Part shown: positions 1 through 8,505 of the stretch, piece by piece
Position numbering within the stretch: position 1 is the first letter of the stretch
Layout: each line of letters opens with the position of its first letter
From: DATAZK01 sp963731205
GTDB taxonomy: Bacteria > Actinomycetota > Actinomycetes > Frankiales > Frankiaceae
Direction of reading: 5' to 3'
Length of the DNA: 64,000 bases
Assembly (NCBI GenBank): GCA_963731205.1
Contig: CAVSUJ010000001.1
Span: 1,674,001 to 1,738,000, forward strand
Translations under genes and position numbers: made by a program
The notes under the pieces: generated by a model
Database searches by the model: none
The model's input: the letters and a program-made list of their open reading frames with translations, nothing else
Told to the model about the DNA's origin: nothing

Positions 1-658
1 GGAAGGGGATCGCCCCAGAACCGTACTTCGCGACGATGGCGCTCTGGGCCGCCGTCGGCGTCTGCAACGGCGTGTAGTTGCCGTTCTTCTTCTGGTTGGT
101 CCGCGTCTCCACCGACTGGAACGCCAGGTAGGGACTCGAATACGAGGCGCCGAAGAAGCTGAAGGTCGGGGTCGACGGATACGGCTCAGGTGCGGCTCCG
201 GAGACCGTCTGCGACAGGTTGGAGAAGGTGCCGAAGCGCGACAGCGCCACCACGAGCGGCCAGCGCTCGGCGGCGCAGTACGGGCAGTACTCGGCGCCGG
301 CGTAGAAGATTCCGGGCTTGCCGTTGAACGTGAGCGCGGAGCCGGTCACCTTCTTCGGGCCGGAGACCACCTTGCTCGTGTCCACCTTGTCGTAGGCGGA
401 AGCGGGGACCGTCGTGACGCTCTTGACGGCAGCCGCGGGAGCCGGACTGGAGGCGGCGACCTTCTTCTCACCCTTCGTCGCGTAGATGATCACCATGACG
501 GCCACCACGGCCACCAGAGCCGCCGAGATCCCCGCAATGATGAGTCGGCGACGCCGTGCGTCGCGCTTACGCTGCAGGTCACGAGCGGCAGCCGCGCGTT
601 CCCGAGCGCTCGAGCGCTCGTTGCCCGCCTTCGGCGAGTCGGTGGAATGGATGGCCAT
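1..658 (-). CDS. DUF929 thioredoxin-like membrane-anchored protein (3' truncated by window edge)
   Basis: The gene starts at ATG 658 with AGGAG a few bases upstream, and its C-terminus lies beyond base 1, so 219 residues are visible. The N-terminus is charged and Arg-rich (about 1-38). One membrane segment (about 39-60) follows, then a Lys/Ala/Pro linker and an outward-facing domain. That domain carries a thioredoxin-like CPYC pair (C125, C128) in the context YCPYCAAERWPL, followed by VALSRFGTFSNL, which is characteristic of DUF929. Members are predicted extracytoplasmic redox proteins; the substrate is unknown. It is divergent from the ketosteroid isomerase gene, so the 116 bases between them hold both promoters. 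The family call rests on the motif and topology, with no similarity search. Confidence 0.82.
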   Translation of the reverse strand, partial: MAIHSTDSPKAGNERSSARERAAAARDLQRKRDARRRRLIIAGISAALVAVVAVMVIIYATKGEKKVAASSPAPAAAVKSVTTVPASAYDKVDTSKVVSGPKKVTGSALTFNGKPGIFYAGAEYCPYCAAERWPLVVALSRFGTFSNLSQTVSGAAPEPYPSTPTFSFFGASYSSPYLAFQSVETRTNQKKNGNYTPLQTPTAAQSAIVAKYGSGAIPF

Positions 659-774
659 CTCGTCTCCTGACATGCGCGAGGCGGGACACCCCTTGCGAAC
701 GATCCGGGTGCAGCCGGACGTTCCCCGCGATGCTTGTATCGACCCGACACCCGCGCCCGGAAGGGAACAAAGTC

Positions 775-1149
775 ATGGCTACTCGCGACGAGATCTGTGC
801 CACCTGCGACGAGTACATCGCGCTGCTCAGCAAGGGCGATACGGAGGGAATTGTCGCCCTGTACGACGCGAATGCCCGGATCGAGGACCCGCTCGGCTCG
901 GAGCCGAAGTACGGCCACGAGGCGATCCGCGGCTTCTATTCGGCGGTCGCCGGCGTGAGCCTCACCGCCTCCAGGCTCGGCCCGGTCACGGTTGTGGGTC
1001 ACGAGGCCGCGTTCCAGTTCCGCATCGACGTTCCGCTCGGCGAGGAGACCATTTCCATGGTCACGACCGACCTGATGACCTTCGACGAGAGCGGGAAGGT
1101 CATGTCGATGAAGGCCTACGCCGATGCCGACGCCCGCCCGGGCACCTGA
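775..1149 (+). CDS. ksi: Steroid delta5-isomerase (SnoaL/NTF2 fold)
   Basis: This 124-residue protein has the size of bacterial ketosteroid isomerase, which moves the 5,6 double bond of 3-oxo-steroids into conjugation. The three catalytic residues of the Comamonas enzyme, Tyr14, Asp38 and Asp99, fall at exactly the same numbers here: Y14 in CDEYIALL, D38 in ARIEDPLG and D99 in VTTDLMTF. ATG 775 is chosen because GGAAGGGAAC lies just upstream and the protein then begins where the family does; the frame is open further upstream. It is a single gene, divergent from the DUF929 gene. A thiolase/DUF35 pair, an LLM oxidoreductase and an acyl-CoA dehydrogenase 8-12 kb away could belong to steroid breakdown, but that link is inference. 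Confidence 0.85.
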   Translation: MATRDEICATCDEYIALLSKGDTEGIVALYDANARIEDPLGSEPKYGHEAIRGFYSAVAGVSLTASRLGPVTVVGHEAAFQFRIDVPLGEETISMVTTDLMTFDESGKVMSMKAYADADARPGT

Positions 1150-1302
1150 TCGGCTGATCGAGCACCATCACCGTTCCTTCAACCCGGCCCACCTCGCGTG
1201 GTATCCCTCACATCGGACGAACTTTTCGGCGTTGCCCAGCGAACGCTCATGTGAAGACATCGGTCGTCAACGAGGCGATCGAGGTGTCGGGGGAGGCTCG
1301 CT

Positions 1303-2670
1303 GTGGCTCAGGCAGAAGCTGAGGTGGGCGGCGCCGAGGGCAGCCGCCCTCGCCGGCGGAACATCGCCATCGTGGGAAGCGGGATCGCCGGCCTCACCGC
1401 TGCCTACGTGCTGCAGCGCAGCGCCGACGTCACTCTCTACGAAGCCGACTCCCGGCTCGGAGGGCATTCGCACACGCACGACGTCATCGACGGCGGAGGC
1501 GAATCTCCCGGCGGCCCGGCACTGACTTCACACGGCGAGACGGGACCGACGCTCGCCGTCGACAGCGGGTTCATCGTCCACAACTCGGCGACCTACCCGA
1601 CGCTGCTGCGCCTGTTCGCCGAACTCGGAGTGCAGACGCAGGAAGCCGAGATGAGCATGTCGGTCTCCTGCGCCGGGTGCGGGCTCGAGTACGCGGGTGC
1701 CCGGGGCGTGCGGGGACTGTTCGCCCAGCCCCGTTCGCTGGCGCGCGGACGCTACCTACGGATGTTGACCGAGGTGCCGCAATTTCATCGGGCCGCCCGG
1801 CGGGTGCTCGCCGCCGGCGAGCTTCACGAGGCCGACGGTGACCAGACGCTTTCGGAGTTCCTCACAGCAGGCGGCTACTCGACCTACTTCGTCCGTCACT
1901 TCATCACCCCGGTCGTCGCAGCCGTCTGGTCCTGTGCTCCCGCGGACGCCGGACGCTATCCGGCGCGGTATCTGTTCACGTTCCTGGACAACCACGGCGC
2001 GCTCTCGGTGAGCGGATCGCCGACGTGGCGCACGGTCGTCGGTGGGTCACGCACGTACGTCGACAAGCTCGCGAAGGAGCTGTCAGCGGTCTTCACGGCG
2101 ACGCCCGTGCGCTCGGTGCGCCGGCTGCCCGACGGTGGCGTGCAGTTGATCGACGACTCCGACACGGCCCTGCGCTATGACGGCGTCGTGGTGGCCACCC
2201 ACCCGGATCAGGCGCTCGCCATGCTGGCCGACGCGACCCCCGCTGAGCGCGAGATCCTCGGTACGTTTCGTTACTCGGCGAACCACACCCTGTTGCACAC
2301 GGACGCGAGCATTCTCCCCGCAGCGAAGGGAGCGATGGCCTCATGGAACTACCGCATGTCCTCCTGCCATGACCAGGCAGAGAACGTGATGGTCAGTTAC
2401 GACATGACCCGCCTGCAGCGACTGCCCACCGAGACGCGCTACATCGTCTCTCTCGGTGCGAGCGACCGCGTCGATCCCCGCACTGTCGTCGACGAGATGG
2501 TGTACGAGCACCCCACGTACAACCCGGAATCGCTGGCCGCTCAACGCCGGCTCCCGGAGTTGACGACGCCGAGTTTCGCGCTCGCCGGCGCCTGGCACGG
2601 CTGGGGTTTCCACGAGGACGGCGCCCGCTCCGGGCTGGCCGCCGCCGAAGCTCTGGGCGGCGCTTGGTGA
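1303..2670 (+). CDS. FAD-dependent amine-oxidase-like oxidoreductase (COG2907, Rv0449c-like)
   Basis: The 455-residue protein opens with a Rossmann dinucleotide-binding motif, GSGIAG at 25-30, followed by the acidic end of strand 2 (LYEADSRLGGHSHTH). This is the arrangement of NAD(P)/FAD-dependent oxidoreductases of the COG2907 group. The C-terminal FAD motif is visible as FALAGAWHGWGFHEDG. Start GTG 1303 has GGGGGAGG ahead of it. It is the first gene of a tight operon with DUF1365 and two Cfa-like methyltransferases, the order of Rv0449c-Rv0446c in M. tuberculosis. Homologues in other bacteria act as desaturases or reductases on methylated fatty acyl chains. Role here: redox step in modifying membrane fatty acids (inference). 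Confidence 0.86.
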   Translation: MAQAEAEVGGAEGSRPRRRNIAIVGSGIAGLTAAYVLQRSADVTLYEADSRLGGHSHTHDVIDGGGESPGGPALTSHGETGPTLAVDSGFIVHNSATYPTLLRLFAELGVQTQEAEMSMSVSCAGCGLEYAGARGVRGLFAQPRSLARGRYLRMLTEVPQFHRAARRVLAAGELHEADGDQTLSEFLTAGGYSTYFVRHFITPVVAAVWSCAPADAGRYPARYLFTFLDNHGALSVSGSPTWRTVVGGSRTYVDKLAKELSAVFTATPVRSVRRLPDGGVQLIDDSDTALRYDGVVVATHPDQALAMLADATPAEREILGTFRYSANHTLLHTDASILPAAKGAMASWNYRMSSCHDQAENVMVSYDMTRLQRLPTETRYIVSLGASDRVDPRTVVDEMVYEHPTYNPESLAAQRRLPELTTPSFALAGAWHGWGFHEDGARSGLAAAEALGGAW

Positions 2671-3449
2671 CCGCGCTCGCCAGTTCGCTGGAGCGGAAGG
2701 CGACGCCCGACGCCGTCCGCGACACGGCGGCGTCGATCTACGACGTCGAGATCCACCACGTCCGGGCGACCCCGGTCGAGAATGCCTTCCACTACCGCAG
2801 CTATCAGTGGCTCGTCGACCTCGACGCGCTCCCGTCCCTCCCGAGGCTGCTGCGCCCTTTCGCCCGCTTCGAGTCACGCGACCACCTGGGCGACCCCGGG
2901 CGCTCGCTGCGCGAGAACGTCGATGGCTACCTCGCGGAGAACGGGATCGACCTGCGCGGCGGCCAGATCCGGATGCTCGCCAATGCCCGCGTCCTCGGCT
3001 ACGTGTTCAACCCGCTGAGCGTCTACTGGTGCCACGATCGCGACGGGTCGCTGCGGTGCGTCATCGCCGAGGTGCACAACACCTACGGCCAGCGCCACCG
3101 TTATCTCCTGCAGACCAATGAGCGCGGCCTCGCTGAAACCGCCAAGCAGTTCTACGTCTCCCCGTTCTATGAGGTGGCCGGCCGCTACACGATGAGCCTT
3201 CCCGAGCCCGGCGAGCGGCTCCGACTGCAGATCACGCTGCACCCGCCACAAGGGGCGACTTTCGCGGCGAGCGTGCAGGGCCGGCGCCGTCCCGCCCGCG
3301 GTCTCAGCCTCGTAAGGATGCTGCTCGGACGACCCTGGACAACTGCCGTCGTGTCGATACGCATCCGCTGGCAAGGAATCAAGCTGTACGCCCGGGGGCT
3401 ACCTGTCGTCCCGCGGCGTTCCTCCTCCCCCGCAAAGGAGCACGGATGA
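2667..3449 (+). CDS. DUF1365 protein (Rv0448c-like)
   Basis: The 260-residue protein is recognised as DUF1365 from SIYDVEIHHVRATPVENAFHYRSYQWLVDLD-type N-terminal sequence, YVFNPLSVYWC and the AEVHNTYGQRH stretch. The function of the family is not firmly established. It is almost always encoded beside COG2907 oxidoreductases and cyclopropane-synthase-like methyltransferases, so a role in making methylated or furan fatty acids is likely. GTG 2667 is preferred because it overlaps the upstream stop as GTGA; a TTG one codon earlier is possible. Its stop overlaps the next ATG as ATGA, so translation is coupled on both sides. Confidence 0.85.
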   Translation: MTALASSLERKATPDAVRDTAASIYDVEIHHVRATPVENAFHYRSYQWLVDLDALPSLPRLLRPFARFESRDHLGDPGRSLRENVDGYLAENGIDLRGGQIRMLANARVLGYVFNPLSVYWCHDRDGSLRCVIAEVHNTYGQRHRYLLQTNERGLAETAKQFYVSPFYEVAGRYTMSLPEPGERLRLQITLHPPQGATFAASVQGRRRPARGLSLVRMLLGRPWTTAVVSIRIRWQGIKLYARGLPVVPRRSSSPAKEHG

Positions 3450-4777
3450 CCACCACGTCGAATCGGACCACCGGGACATCCGGGTTCGAGACCACCTTCT
3501 CCGAGCCCCCGGGGGTCCTGCCGGCGGAGCCGGCGCCCATCGACGCGACCCGGTGGCCGGATGTCGCCGCCATTCCTGATGGCCGGCTGCACGCTGCCGT
3601 CGCCCGGCGCCTTTTCGCCGGTGTCGTCCACCGCCTCGCCGTACAGATCACGCTGCCGGACGGTGCAGTCTTCGGGGGCGGGCGTGCGGGTGATCCCGTG
3701 ATGCGGCTGGTGCGTCCCGACGCGTTCTACCGCCGGCTGGGAGCTGGTGGCCTCATCGGCTTCGGTGAAGCCTTCATGGCCGGCGACTGGGATGCGGACG
3801 ACCTGGCCGCATTGCTCACGGTCTTCGCCCGCGAGATGGCCACCCTGATTCCCCCGCGGCTGCAGCGGCTTCGCGACCTCGCGGTGCAACACCAGCCGCG
3901 CCTGCACCGGGCGACGACGTCGGCGAGCAAGCGCAACATCGCTCACCACTACGACCTCTCGAACGAACTCTTCTCGCTCTTCCTGGACCCGTCGATGACG
4001 TACTCGTCGGCGCTCTTCGAGGAGACGCCCGGCGCCAACCGGATCCTGCCCGAAGCGTCGCCGGCGCACCTGCCGGAGGCGCAAGCCCGCAAGATCGACC
4101 GGCTGCTGGACGGTGCGCACGTCGGCCCCGACACCACCGTGCTGGAGATCGGCACCGGGTGGGGCGAGCTCGCCCTGCAGGCGGCTCGCCGGGGCGCTCG
4201 CGTCACCTCGATCACGCTGTCGGAGCAGCAGCGAGAACTGGCGCTGGTCCGGATCGCTGACGCGGGGGTCGCCGATCGGGTCGACATCCAACTCTGTGAC
4301 TACCGCAACGCCACCGGCACCTATGACGCCGTCGTCAGCGTCGAGATGATCGAGGCTGTCGGCTACGAGTTCTGGCCCATCTACTTCCGCACGCTCGACG
4401 AACGCCTCAGCCCCGGCGGACGGGTAGGCCTGCAGGCGATCACCATGCCGGACGACCGGATGCAGGCCTCGCGCGACACCTACACCTGGATCCTCAAGTA
4501 CATCTTCCCGGGCGGGCTCATCCCGTCGGTGGATGCCATCGAGCGCACGGTCTCGCGCGACACCCGCCTGACCGTGCTCGATCGCCACGCCTTCGGCCTG
4601 CACTACGCGCAGACGCTGAGGCTGTGGCGTGAGGCGTTCGAGGCCGATCCCGCTGCCGTCGAGGAGCTCGGTTTCGACGCCACTTTCCGCCGCATGTGGA
4701 GCCTCTACCTCGCCTACTCGGAGGCCGGGTTCCGTTCCGGCTATCTCGACGTCCACCAGTACATCTTCACCAAGTAG
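3446..4777 (+). CDS. Cyclopropane-fatty-acid-synthase-like methyltransferase 1 (UfaA1-like)
   Basis: This 443-residue SAM-dependent methyltransferase of the Cfa/UfaA1 family acts on unsaturated acyl chains of membrane phospholipids. Family signatures are HHYDLSNE (167-174), the SAM motif VLEIGTGWGEL (232-242), KYIFPGG and the C-terminal aromatic region HYAQTLRLW. The active site is unusual. The Cys of the canonical YSCAYW motif is Ser188 (YSSALF), EHVG is EAVG (303-306), and LHTI is LQAI. In known Cfa/CmaA structures the Cys and the LHTI His help hold a bicarbonate base, while the Glu is kept here (E303). RBS AAAGGAG precedes ATG 3446, which overlaps the DUF1365 stop. Rv0447c (UfaA1) was reported to form tuberculostearic acid, so methyl branching rather than cyclopropanation is plausible. 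Confidence 0.87.
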   Translation: MTTTSNRTTGTSGFETTFSEPPGVLPAEPAPIDATRWPDVAAIPDGRLHAAVARRLFAGVVHRLAVQITLPDGAVFGGGRAGDPVMRLVRPDAFYRRLGAGGLIGFGEAFMAGDWDADDLAALLTVFAREMATLIPPRLQRLRDLAVQHQPRLHRATTSASKRNIAHHYDLSNELFSLFLDPSMTYSSALFEETPGANRILPEASPAHLPEAQARKIDRLLDGAHVGPDTTVLEIGTGWGELALQAARRGARVTSITLSEQQRELALVRIADAGVADRVDIQLCDYRNATGTYDAVVSVEMIEAVGYEFWPIYFRTLDERLSPGGRVGLQAITMPDDRMQASRDTYTWILKYIFPGGLIPSVDAIERTVSRDTRLTVLDRHAFGLHYAQTLRLWREAFEADPAAVEELGFDATFRRMWSLYLAYSEAGFRSGYLDVHQYIFTK

Positions 4778-4807
4778 AACCATTTAGAGCGGCCACGAAG
4801 GATCGTC

Positions 4808-6139
4808 ATGACACTGCTCAGCGAACGCCCGAACGCCACCTCATCGGCGCCGTCGGCGCCCGCAGCCACGGGGATCGCGGCGCAACTCGCGGCGCTGGTG
4901 TCCCCGCTCTTCGGCGGCGAATTGCCCTTCCGGCTTCGGGCCTGGGACGGCAGCGAGGCCGGGGCCGCGGACACCCCGGTGGCGATCCTGCGCTCCCCCG
5001 ATGCACTACGCCGGCTGCTCTGGTCGCCCGGCGAGCTCGGCTTGGCGCAGGCTTACGTCACCGGTGAGCTGGACGTCGAAGGCGATCTGCAGACGGCGCT
5101 CGAGAAGGTCTGGGCGACCGTGCGTGAGCGGGGCCTGACCGCACGGCGCCTTCGTCCCCGCCAGCTCGCTCAAGCGGTCCGCACCGCCCAGCAGCTGGGC
5201 GTCATCGGCCGACCGCTTCCCGCGCCGGCCTCGCAGGCCAAGCTCACCGGCCGGCTGCACACGAAACTTCGCGATCGGTCGGCGATCTCGCACCACTACG
5301 ACCTTTCCAACGACTTTTACGCGCTCGTTCTCGACCCGCGCATGGCGTACTCCTGTGCTTACTGGACCAGTGACGCTCCCGACTACGACCTCGCCGCCGC
5401 CCAGCGCGACAAGTTCGACCTGGTGTGCCGCAAGCTCGGTCTGCGACCGGGTCAGCGACTGCTCGACGTCGGCTGCGGCTGGGGCTCGCTCTCGCTGCAC
5501 GCCGCCGAGCACTACGGGGTGACCGTCACCGGAGTCACGCTCTCCCGCGAGCAGCAGGCGTTCGCCTCGAACCGTGCGGCAAACGAAGGACTTTCTGGCC
5601 GGGTCGACATCCGGCTGCAGGACTACCGCGACGTCAGCGACGGCCCGTACGACGCCGTGGTCTCACTCGAGATGGGCGAACACGTCGGCCAGGCGAACTA
5701 CCCGGTCTACGCCGCGCAGCTGTTCCGCCAGCTCAAGCCCGAGGGGCGGCTGGTGCTGCAGCAGATGTCGCGCACCGGCAGCCGTCCCGGCGGCGGCGCG
5801 TTCATCGAGTCCTACATTGCACCGGACATGCACATGCGCCCGGTCGGCCAGACCGTCGACCTGCTCGAGTCGGCCGGCTTCGAGATTCGTGACGTGCACG
5901 CCATGCGCGAGCACTATGTCCGTACGGTGGCTGCGTGGTACGAGACTTTCGAGAAGCGCTGGGACGAAGCGGTCGCGCTCGTGGGTGAGGAAGTCGCCCG
6001 GGTGTGGCGGCTCTACTTCGTCGGCGGCGCCCTCGCCTTCCAGGAGGGACGGATGGGCGTCGACCAGATCCTCGCAGTGAAGCCGGGGCCGACCGGCGCC
6101 AGCGGCATGCCCGCGACGCGCGGGGCGTACGCCGGTTAG
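4808..6139 (+). CDS. Cyclopropane-fatty-acid-synthase-like methyltransferase 2
   Basis: This second, clearly diverged Cfa-family enzyme is also 443 residues. It keeps SHHYDLSND (161-169), YSCAYW with C183, the SAM motif LLDVGCGWGSL (218-228) and EHVG (291-294). As in its neighbour, the His of the canonical LLHTI segment is replaced, here by VLQQM. GAAGGA precedes ATG 4808, 30 bases after the first copy. Two paralogues in one operon suggest successive or alternative substrates, for example different double-bond positions. A duplicated methyltransferase beside DUF1365 and COG2907 is compatible with methyl-branched, methylene or furan fatty-acid synthesis; which product is made cannot be read from sequence. 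Confidence 0.87.
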   Translation: MTLLSERPNATSSAPSAPAATGIAAQLAALVSPLFGGELPFRLRAWDGSEAGAADTPVAILRSPDALRRLLWSPGELGLAQAYVTGELDVEGDLQTALEKVWATVRERGLTARRLRPRQLAQAVRTAQQLGVIGRPLPAPASQAKLTGRLHTKLRDRSAISHHYDLSNDFYALVLDPRMAYSCAYWTSDAPDYDLAAAQRDKFDLVCRKLGLRPGQRLLDVGCGWGSLSLHAAEHYGVTVTGVTLSREQQAFASNRAANEGLSGRVDIRLQDYRDVSDGPYDAVVSLEMGEHVGQANYPVYAAQLFRQLKPEGRLVLQQMSRTGSRPGGGAFIESYIAPDMHMRPVGQTVDLLESAGFEIRDVHAMREHYVRTVAAWYETFEKRWDEAVALVGEEVARVWRLYFVGGALAFQEGRMGVDQILAVKPGPTGASGMPATRGAYAG

Positions 6140-6170
6140 CGCGTTCTCGACCACACCCTTTCTGGAGGGG

Positions 6171-6935
6171 TTGCCGGTCACCCTGGCTGCTGTCGCCGTC
6201 CTGATGGCGATCACCTTCGCCGTGGCGATCTGGCGCGGACACCACAGCGTCGTCGACGTGACGTGGGGGCTCGGCTTCGTCGTCATCGCGCTGACCTCCC
6301 TGCTCGTGTCGAGCGGGCACGGCGACATGACGCGCCGCGTCCTGATCGCCGCCCTCACCTCCGTGTGGGGGTTGCGCCTCGCGTTTCACATCGGGCGGCG
6401 CAATTGGGGAAAGGGTGAAGACCCGCGCTACGCGGCGCTGCTCGCCAAAGCACCCGGCAACCCGTCGGTGTACGCGGTCCGGATGATCTACCTGACCCAG
6501 GCGGTCGTCATGTGGTTCGTCTCGCTGCCGGTTCAGGTGGCGATGTACGAGGGCTCCCACGCCGGTGTGCTGGCCTGGGTGGGCACCGGCGTCTTCGCGG
6601 TCGGGTTCTTCTTCGAGAGTGTCGGCGATTGGCAGCTCGGCCGCTTCCGCGATGACCCCGCGTCCAAGGGTCAGGTCATGGACCGCGGCCTCTGGCACTA
6701 CACCCGACATCCGAACTACTTCGGTGATGCCTGCGTCTGGTGGGGGCTCTACCTGATCGCAGCCCAGCAGTGGCAGGGCGCGCTCACCATCCTGTCGGCC
6801 GCAGCCATGACCTACACCCTCGCAAACGGCACCGGAAAGCCCACCCTCGAGAAGGGGATGGCCGAGCGTCGGCCCGGCTACGCCGAGTACGTCAGGCGCA
6901 CCAGCGGCTTCATCCCGCTGCCGCCCCGCAAGTAA
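6171..6935 (+). CDS. DUF1295 integral membrane protein (Rv0446c-like)
   Basis: The protein is about 254 residues with several hydrophobic segments, starting at residue 2 and recurring to about 225. It ends with LWHYTRHPNYFGDACVWWG and KGMAERRPGYAEYVRRTSGF, which mark DUF1295, a relative of isoprenylcysteine methyltransferases and steroid 5-alpha-reductases. Family members are suspected membrane reductases or methyltransferases; the activity is unproven. It closes the fatty-acid operon, as Rv0446c does next to ufaA1. The start is uncertain: TTG 6171 sits only 2 bases after GGAGG, and ATG 6204 is the next canonical codon. It converges on rskA with 18 bases between the stops and no obvious hairpin. 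Confidence 0.85.
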   Translation: MPVTLAAVAVLMAITFAVAIWRGHHSVVDVTWGLGFVVIALTSLLVSSGHGDMTRRVLIAALTSVWGLRLAFHIGRRNWGKGEDPRYAALLAKAPGNPSVYAVRMIYLTQAVVMWFVSLPVQVAMYEGSHAGVLAWVGTGVFAVGFFFESVGDWQLGRFRDDPASKGQVMDRGLWHYTRHPNYFGDACVWWGLYLIAAQQWQGALTILSAAAMTYTLANGTGKPTLEKGMAERRPGYAEYVRRTSGFIPLPPRK

Positions 6936-6953
6936 GCCTCACGCTGCTTCAAC

Positions 6954-7808
6954 TCACGCTGCCGTTCCGCTGAGCACCACGTCGCTGGGCTGAGCCGGCG
7001 CGCTTCGGCCGGGCTCGTACGAGATGGCCAGCTGGCGGATCTGTGCAGCGGTGAACGGCAGCTTGTCAGCGGACATCTGCACCGGAGAGGTACCGCGGAC
7101 GTCGAAGGTGGCGATCGCCCGGCGCTGCCCCTGCTCGTTGGCCGCCCACAGCACGTAGATGCTGCGAGAGCGGTCGTTGATCGGTAGCCCATTGGCCAGC
7201 AGGTACATGCCCTGGTCGCTCATGACGGCCCGCGCCAGGACGGCTCCGGTCGTCCCCCTGAGGGTGACCTCCCGGGCGTTCGGTTGCAGCAGCGCCTGTG
7301 CCAGGGCCGTGTTGCTGCTCGTCGAAGAACCACGATCGGATGCCGCCAGCGTCACGGGGACCGCAACTCCGACACCGATGGCGGCGGCGAGCGCACCAAC
7401 GAGGAACCGCTCGCGAAGCTGCCAGCGGCGTCCGGTCGACTTCGGCGGCGCGTGCGGCGCGGGAACGACCCGCGGTGGCGCCGACGGCGCGGATTCGACA
7501 GGCGGAATGCGAGGGAACGCCAGCGACTCGATCGGCGTGCGCGGCTGTGCAGCCGCGGCGGCGAGGATGCGGTCACGCAGGCCGGCGGGCGGGGGCTCGG
7601 CATCGAGCAGGTCAGCGAATGCTGCCCCGAGCAGGGCGGTGTCGGCCACGAGCCGTGCACAACTCAGGCAGGTGAGCAGATGCGCGGACAGCCGCTGCTC
7701 ATCCTCGGGCTCGAGGGCGTGCAGGCCGTAGCCGGCAGCCAGCGCCTCGTACTCGGCATGCGCAGGCGTGCCGGGCCGGCCGGCCGGGTCTCGATCGGAG
7801 GCACTCAT
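6954..7808 (-). CDS. rskA: Anti-sigma-K factor, RskA family
   Basis: The 284-residue protein has a cytoplasmic N-terminal zinc-associated anti-sigma domain with HxxxCxxC (H43, C47, C50 in SAHLLTCLSC). A Pro/Arg-rich linker follows, then one membrane segment (about 137-160, LVGALAAAIGVGVAVPVTLA) and an extracytoplasmic RskA C-terminal domain with the motif IYVLWAANEQGQ. It should hold the ECF sigma factor at the membrane until regulated proteolysis releases it. Its start overlaps the stop of the sigma gene, so the pair is translationally coupled. In M. tuberculosis, sigK-rskA lies beside the ufaA1 cluster in the same direction; here the pair is on the opposite strand, tail to tail with the cluster. 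Confidence 0.9.
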   Translation of the reverse strand: MSASDRDPAGRPGTPAHAEYEALAAGYGLHALEPEDEQRLSAHLLTCLSCARLVADTALLGAAFADLLDAEPPPAGLRDRILAAAAAQPRTPIESLAFPRIPPVESAPSAPPRVVPAPHAPPKSTGRRWQLRERFLVGALAAAIGVGVAVPVTLAASDRGSSTSSNTALAQALLQPNAREVTLRGTTGAVLARAVMSDQGMYLLANGLPINDRSRSIYVLWAANEQGQRRAIATFDVRGTSPVQMSADKLPFTAAQIRQLAISYEPGRSAPAQPSDVVLSGTAA

Positions 7809-8440
7809 GAGAACTCACCCAGCGTGTAGCGAGGGCCCAGGGCTACGCGCAGCGCGCGCACCCCGGCGAGCATGCGGGTCTTCACCGTGCCGAGCGGCGC
7901 TCCCGTCAGCGCGGAGATCTCGCGCTGGGTGTAGCCCTGGAAGTAGGCGAGCAGCAGCGCCTCGCGTTGCGGCGGAGGCAGTTCCTTCAACGCTTGCCGT
8001 ACTTCGGAGCCGGCCAGCTGGGCTTCCGCCTGCTCCGCCGTCCCCGCATCGGTCGACGGCAGCTCGACGAGTCCCTCGTCGGAAGCAACCCGGCCACGCC
8101 GCTGCAGAGCCTCGCGGCGCAGCACGTCGACAGCTCGGCGATGGGTGAGGGTCAGCAGGAAGGTCGCGAGACTGGCCCGCGAGGAGTCGAAGCGCTCGGG
8201 TGCGCGCCACAGACCGAGCAGCGCCTCCTGAACCGCGTCCTCGGCGAGATTCGCATCGCGCAGCAACCGCCGCGCGAGTGCGTAGCACCGTGCGCCGTAC
8301 GCGTCGTAGATCTCGGCCAGCGCCTGCGGGTCACCGCCGACCAGGCGGCGCAGCACCGCGTCCTGATCGATGCCGTGACGATCCCCCGACCCGAGGGTGA
8401 AGGGAGACGACACGGTGTCAGTCTGCGCGACGCACGACAT
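7805..8440 (-). CDS. sigK: ECF RNA polymerase sigma factor, SigK-like
   Basis: The 211-residue group IV sigma factor has region 2 (about 40-105, with EDAVQEALLGLWR and a LTHRRAVDVLRR -10 recognition helix). Region 4 (about 150-205) contains GYTQREISALTGAPLGTVKTRM, the -35-binding helix-turn-helix. The SigK name rests on the neighbouring RskA-type anti-sigma gene and on the adjacent Rv0449c-Rv0446c-like operon, so it is partly positional. ATG 8440 has no good ribosome site. A 6-base inverted repeat (8448-8466) just upstream includes ACGAAT, which resembles the mycobacterial SigK -10 element CCGAAT, so autoregulation and a leaderless mRNA are possible but unproven. Confidence 0.88.
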   Translation of the reverse strand: MSCVAQTDTVSSPFTLGSGDRHGIDQDAVLRRLVGGDPQALAEIYDAYGARCYALARRLLRDANLAEDAVQEALLGLWRAPERFDSSRASLATFLLTLTHRRAVDVLRREALQRRGRVASDEGLVELPSTDAGTAEQAEAQLAGSEVRQALKELPPPQREALLLAYFQGYTQREISALTGAPLGTVKTRMLAGVRALRVALGPRYTLGEFS

Positions 8441-8447
8441 ATCCGTT

Positions 8448-8466
8448 ATTCGTTCCGGACACGAAT
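8448..8466. promoter_or_regulatory. Inverted repeat ATTCGT-N7-ACGAAT upstream of sigK
   Basis: Six-base arms (8448-8453 and 8461-8466) are separated by seven bases and lie 8-26 bases ahead of the sigK start. Read toward sigK, the proximal arm is ACGAAT, close to the SigK -10 consensus CCGAAT. No CCATCC-like -35 was found at the right distance, so this may be a repressor site instead. Confidence 0.3.
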
Positions 8467-8505
8467 CCGGTTCATTTCGGACCGGAGCGCGATGTCAAGG
8501 CTCGG

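Noticed and set aside
1201..1302. SigK-type promoter before the fatty-acid operon
   Set aside because: GTATCC and ACGAAC are present, but only 10 bases apart, too close for a -35/-10 pair.
3185..4783. 532-codon open frame on the minus strand
   Set aside because: It lies antisense to the first Cfa-like gene, whose motifs are unmistakable; long antisense frames are expected at this GC content.
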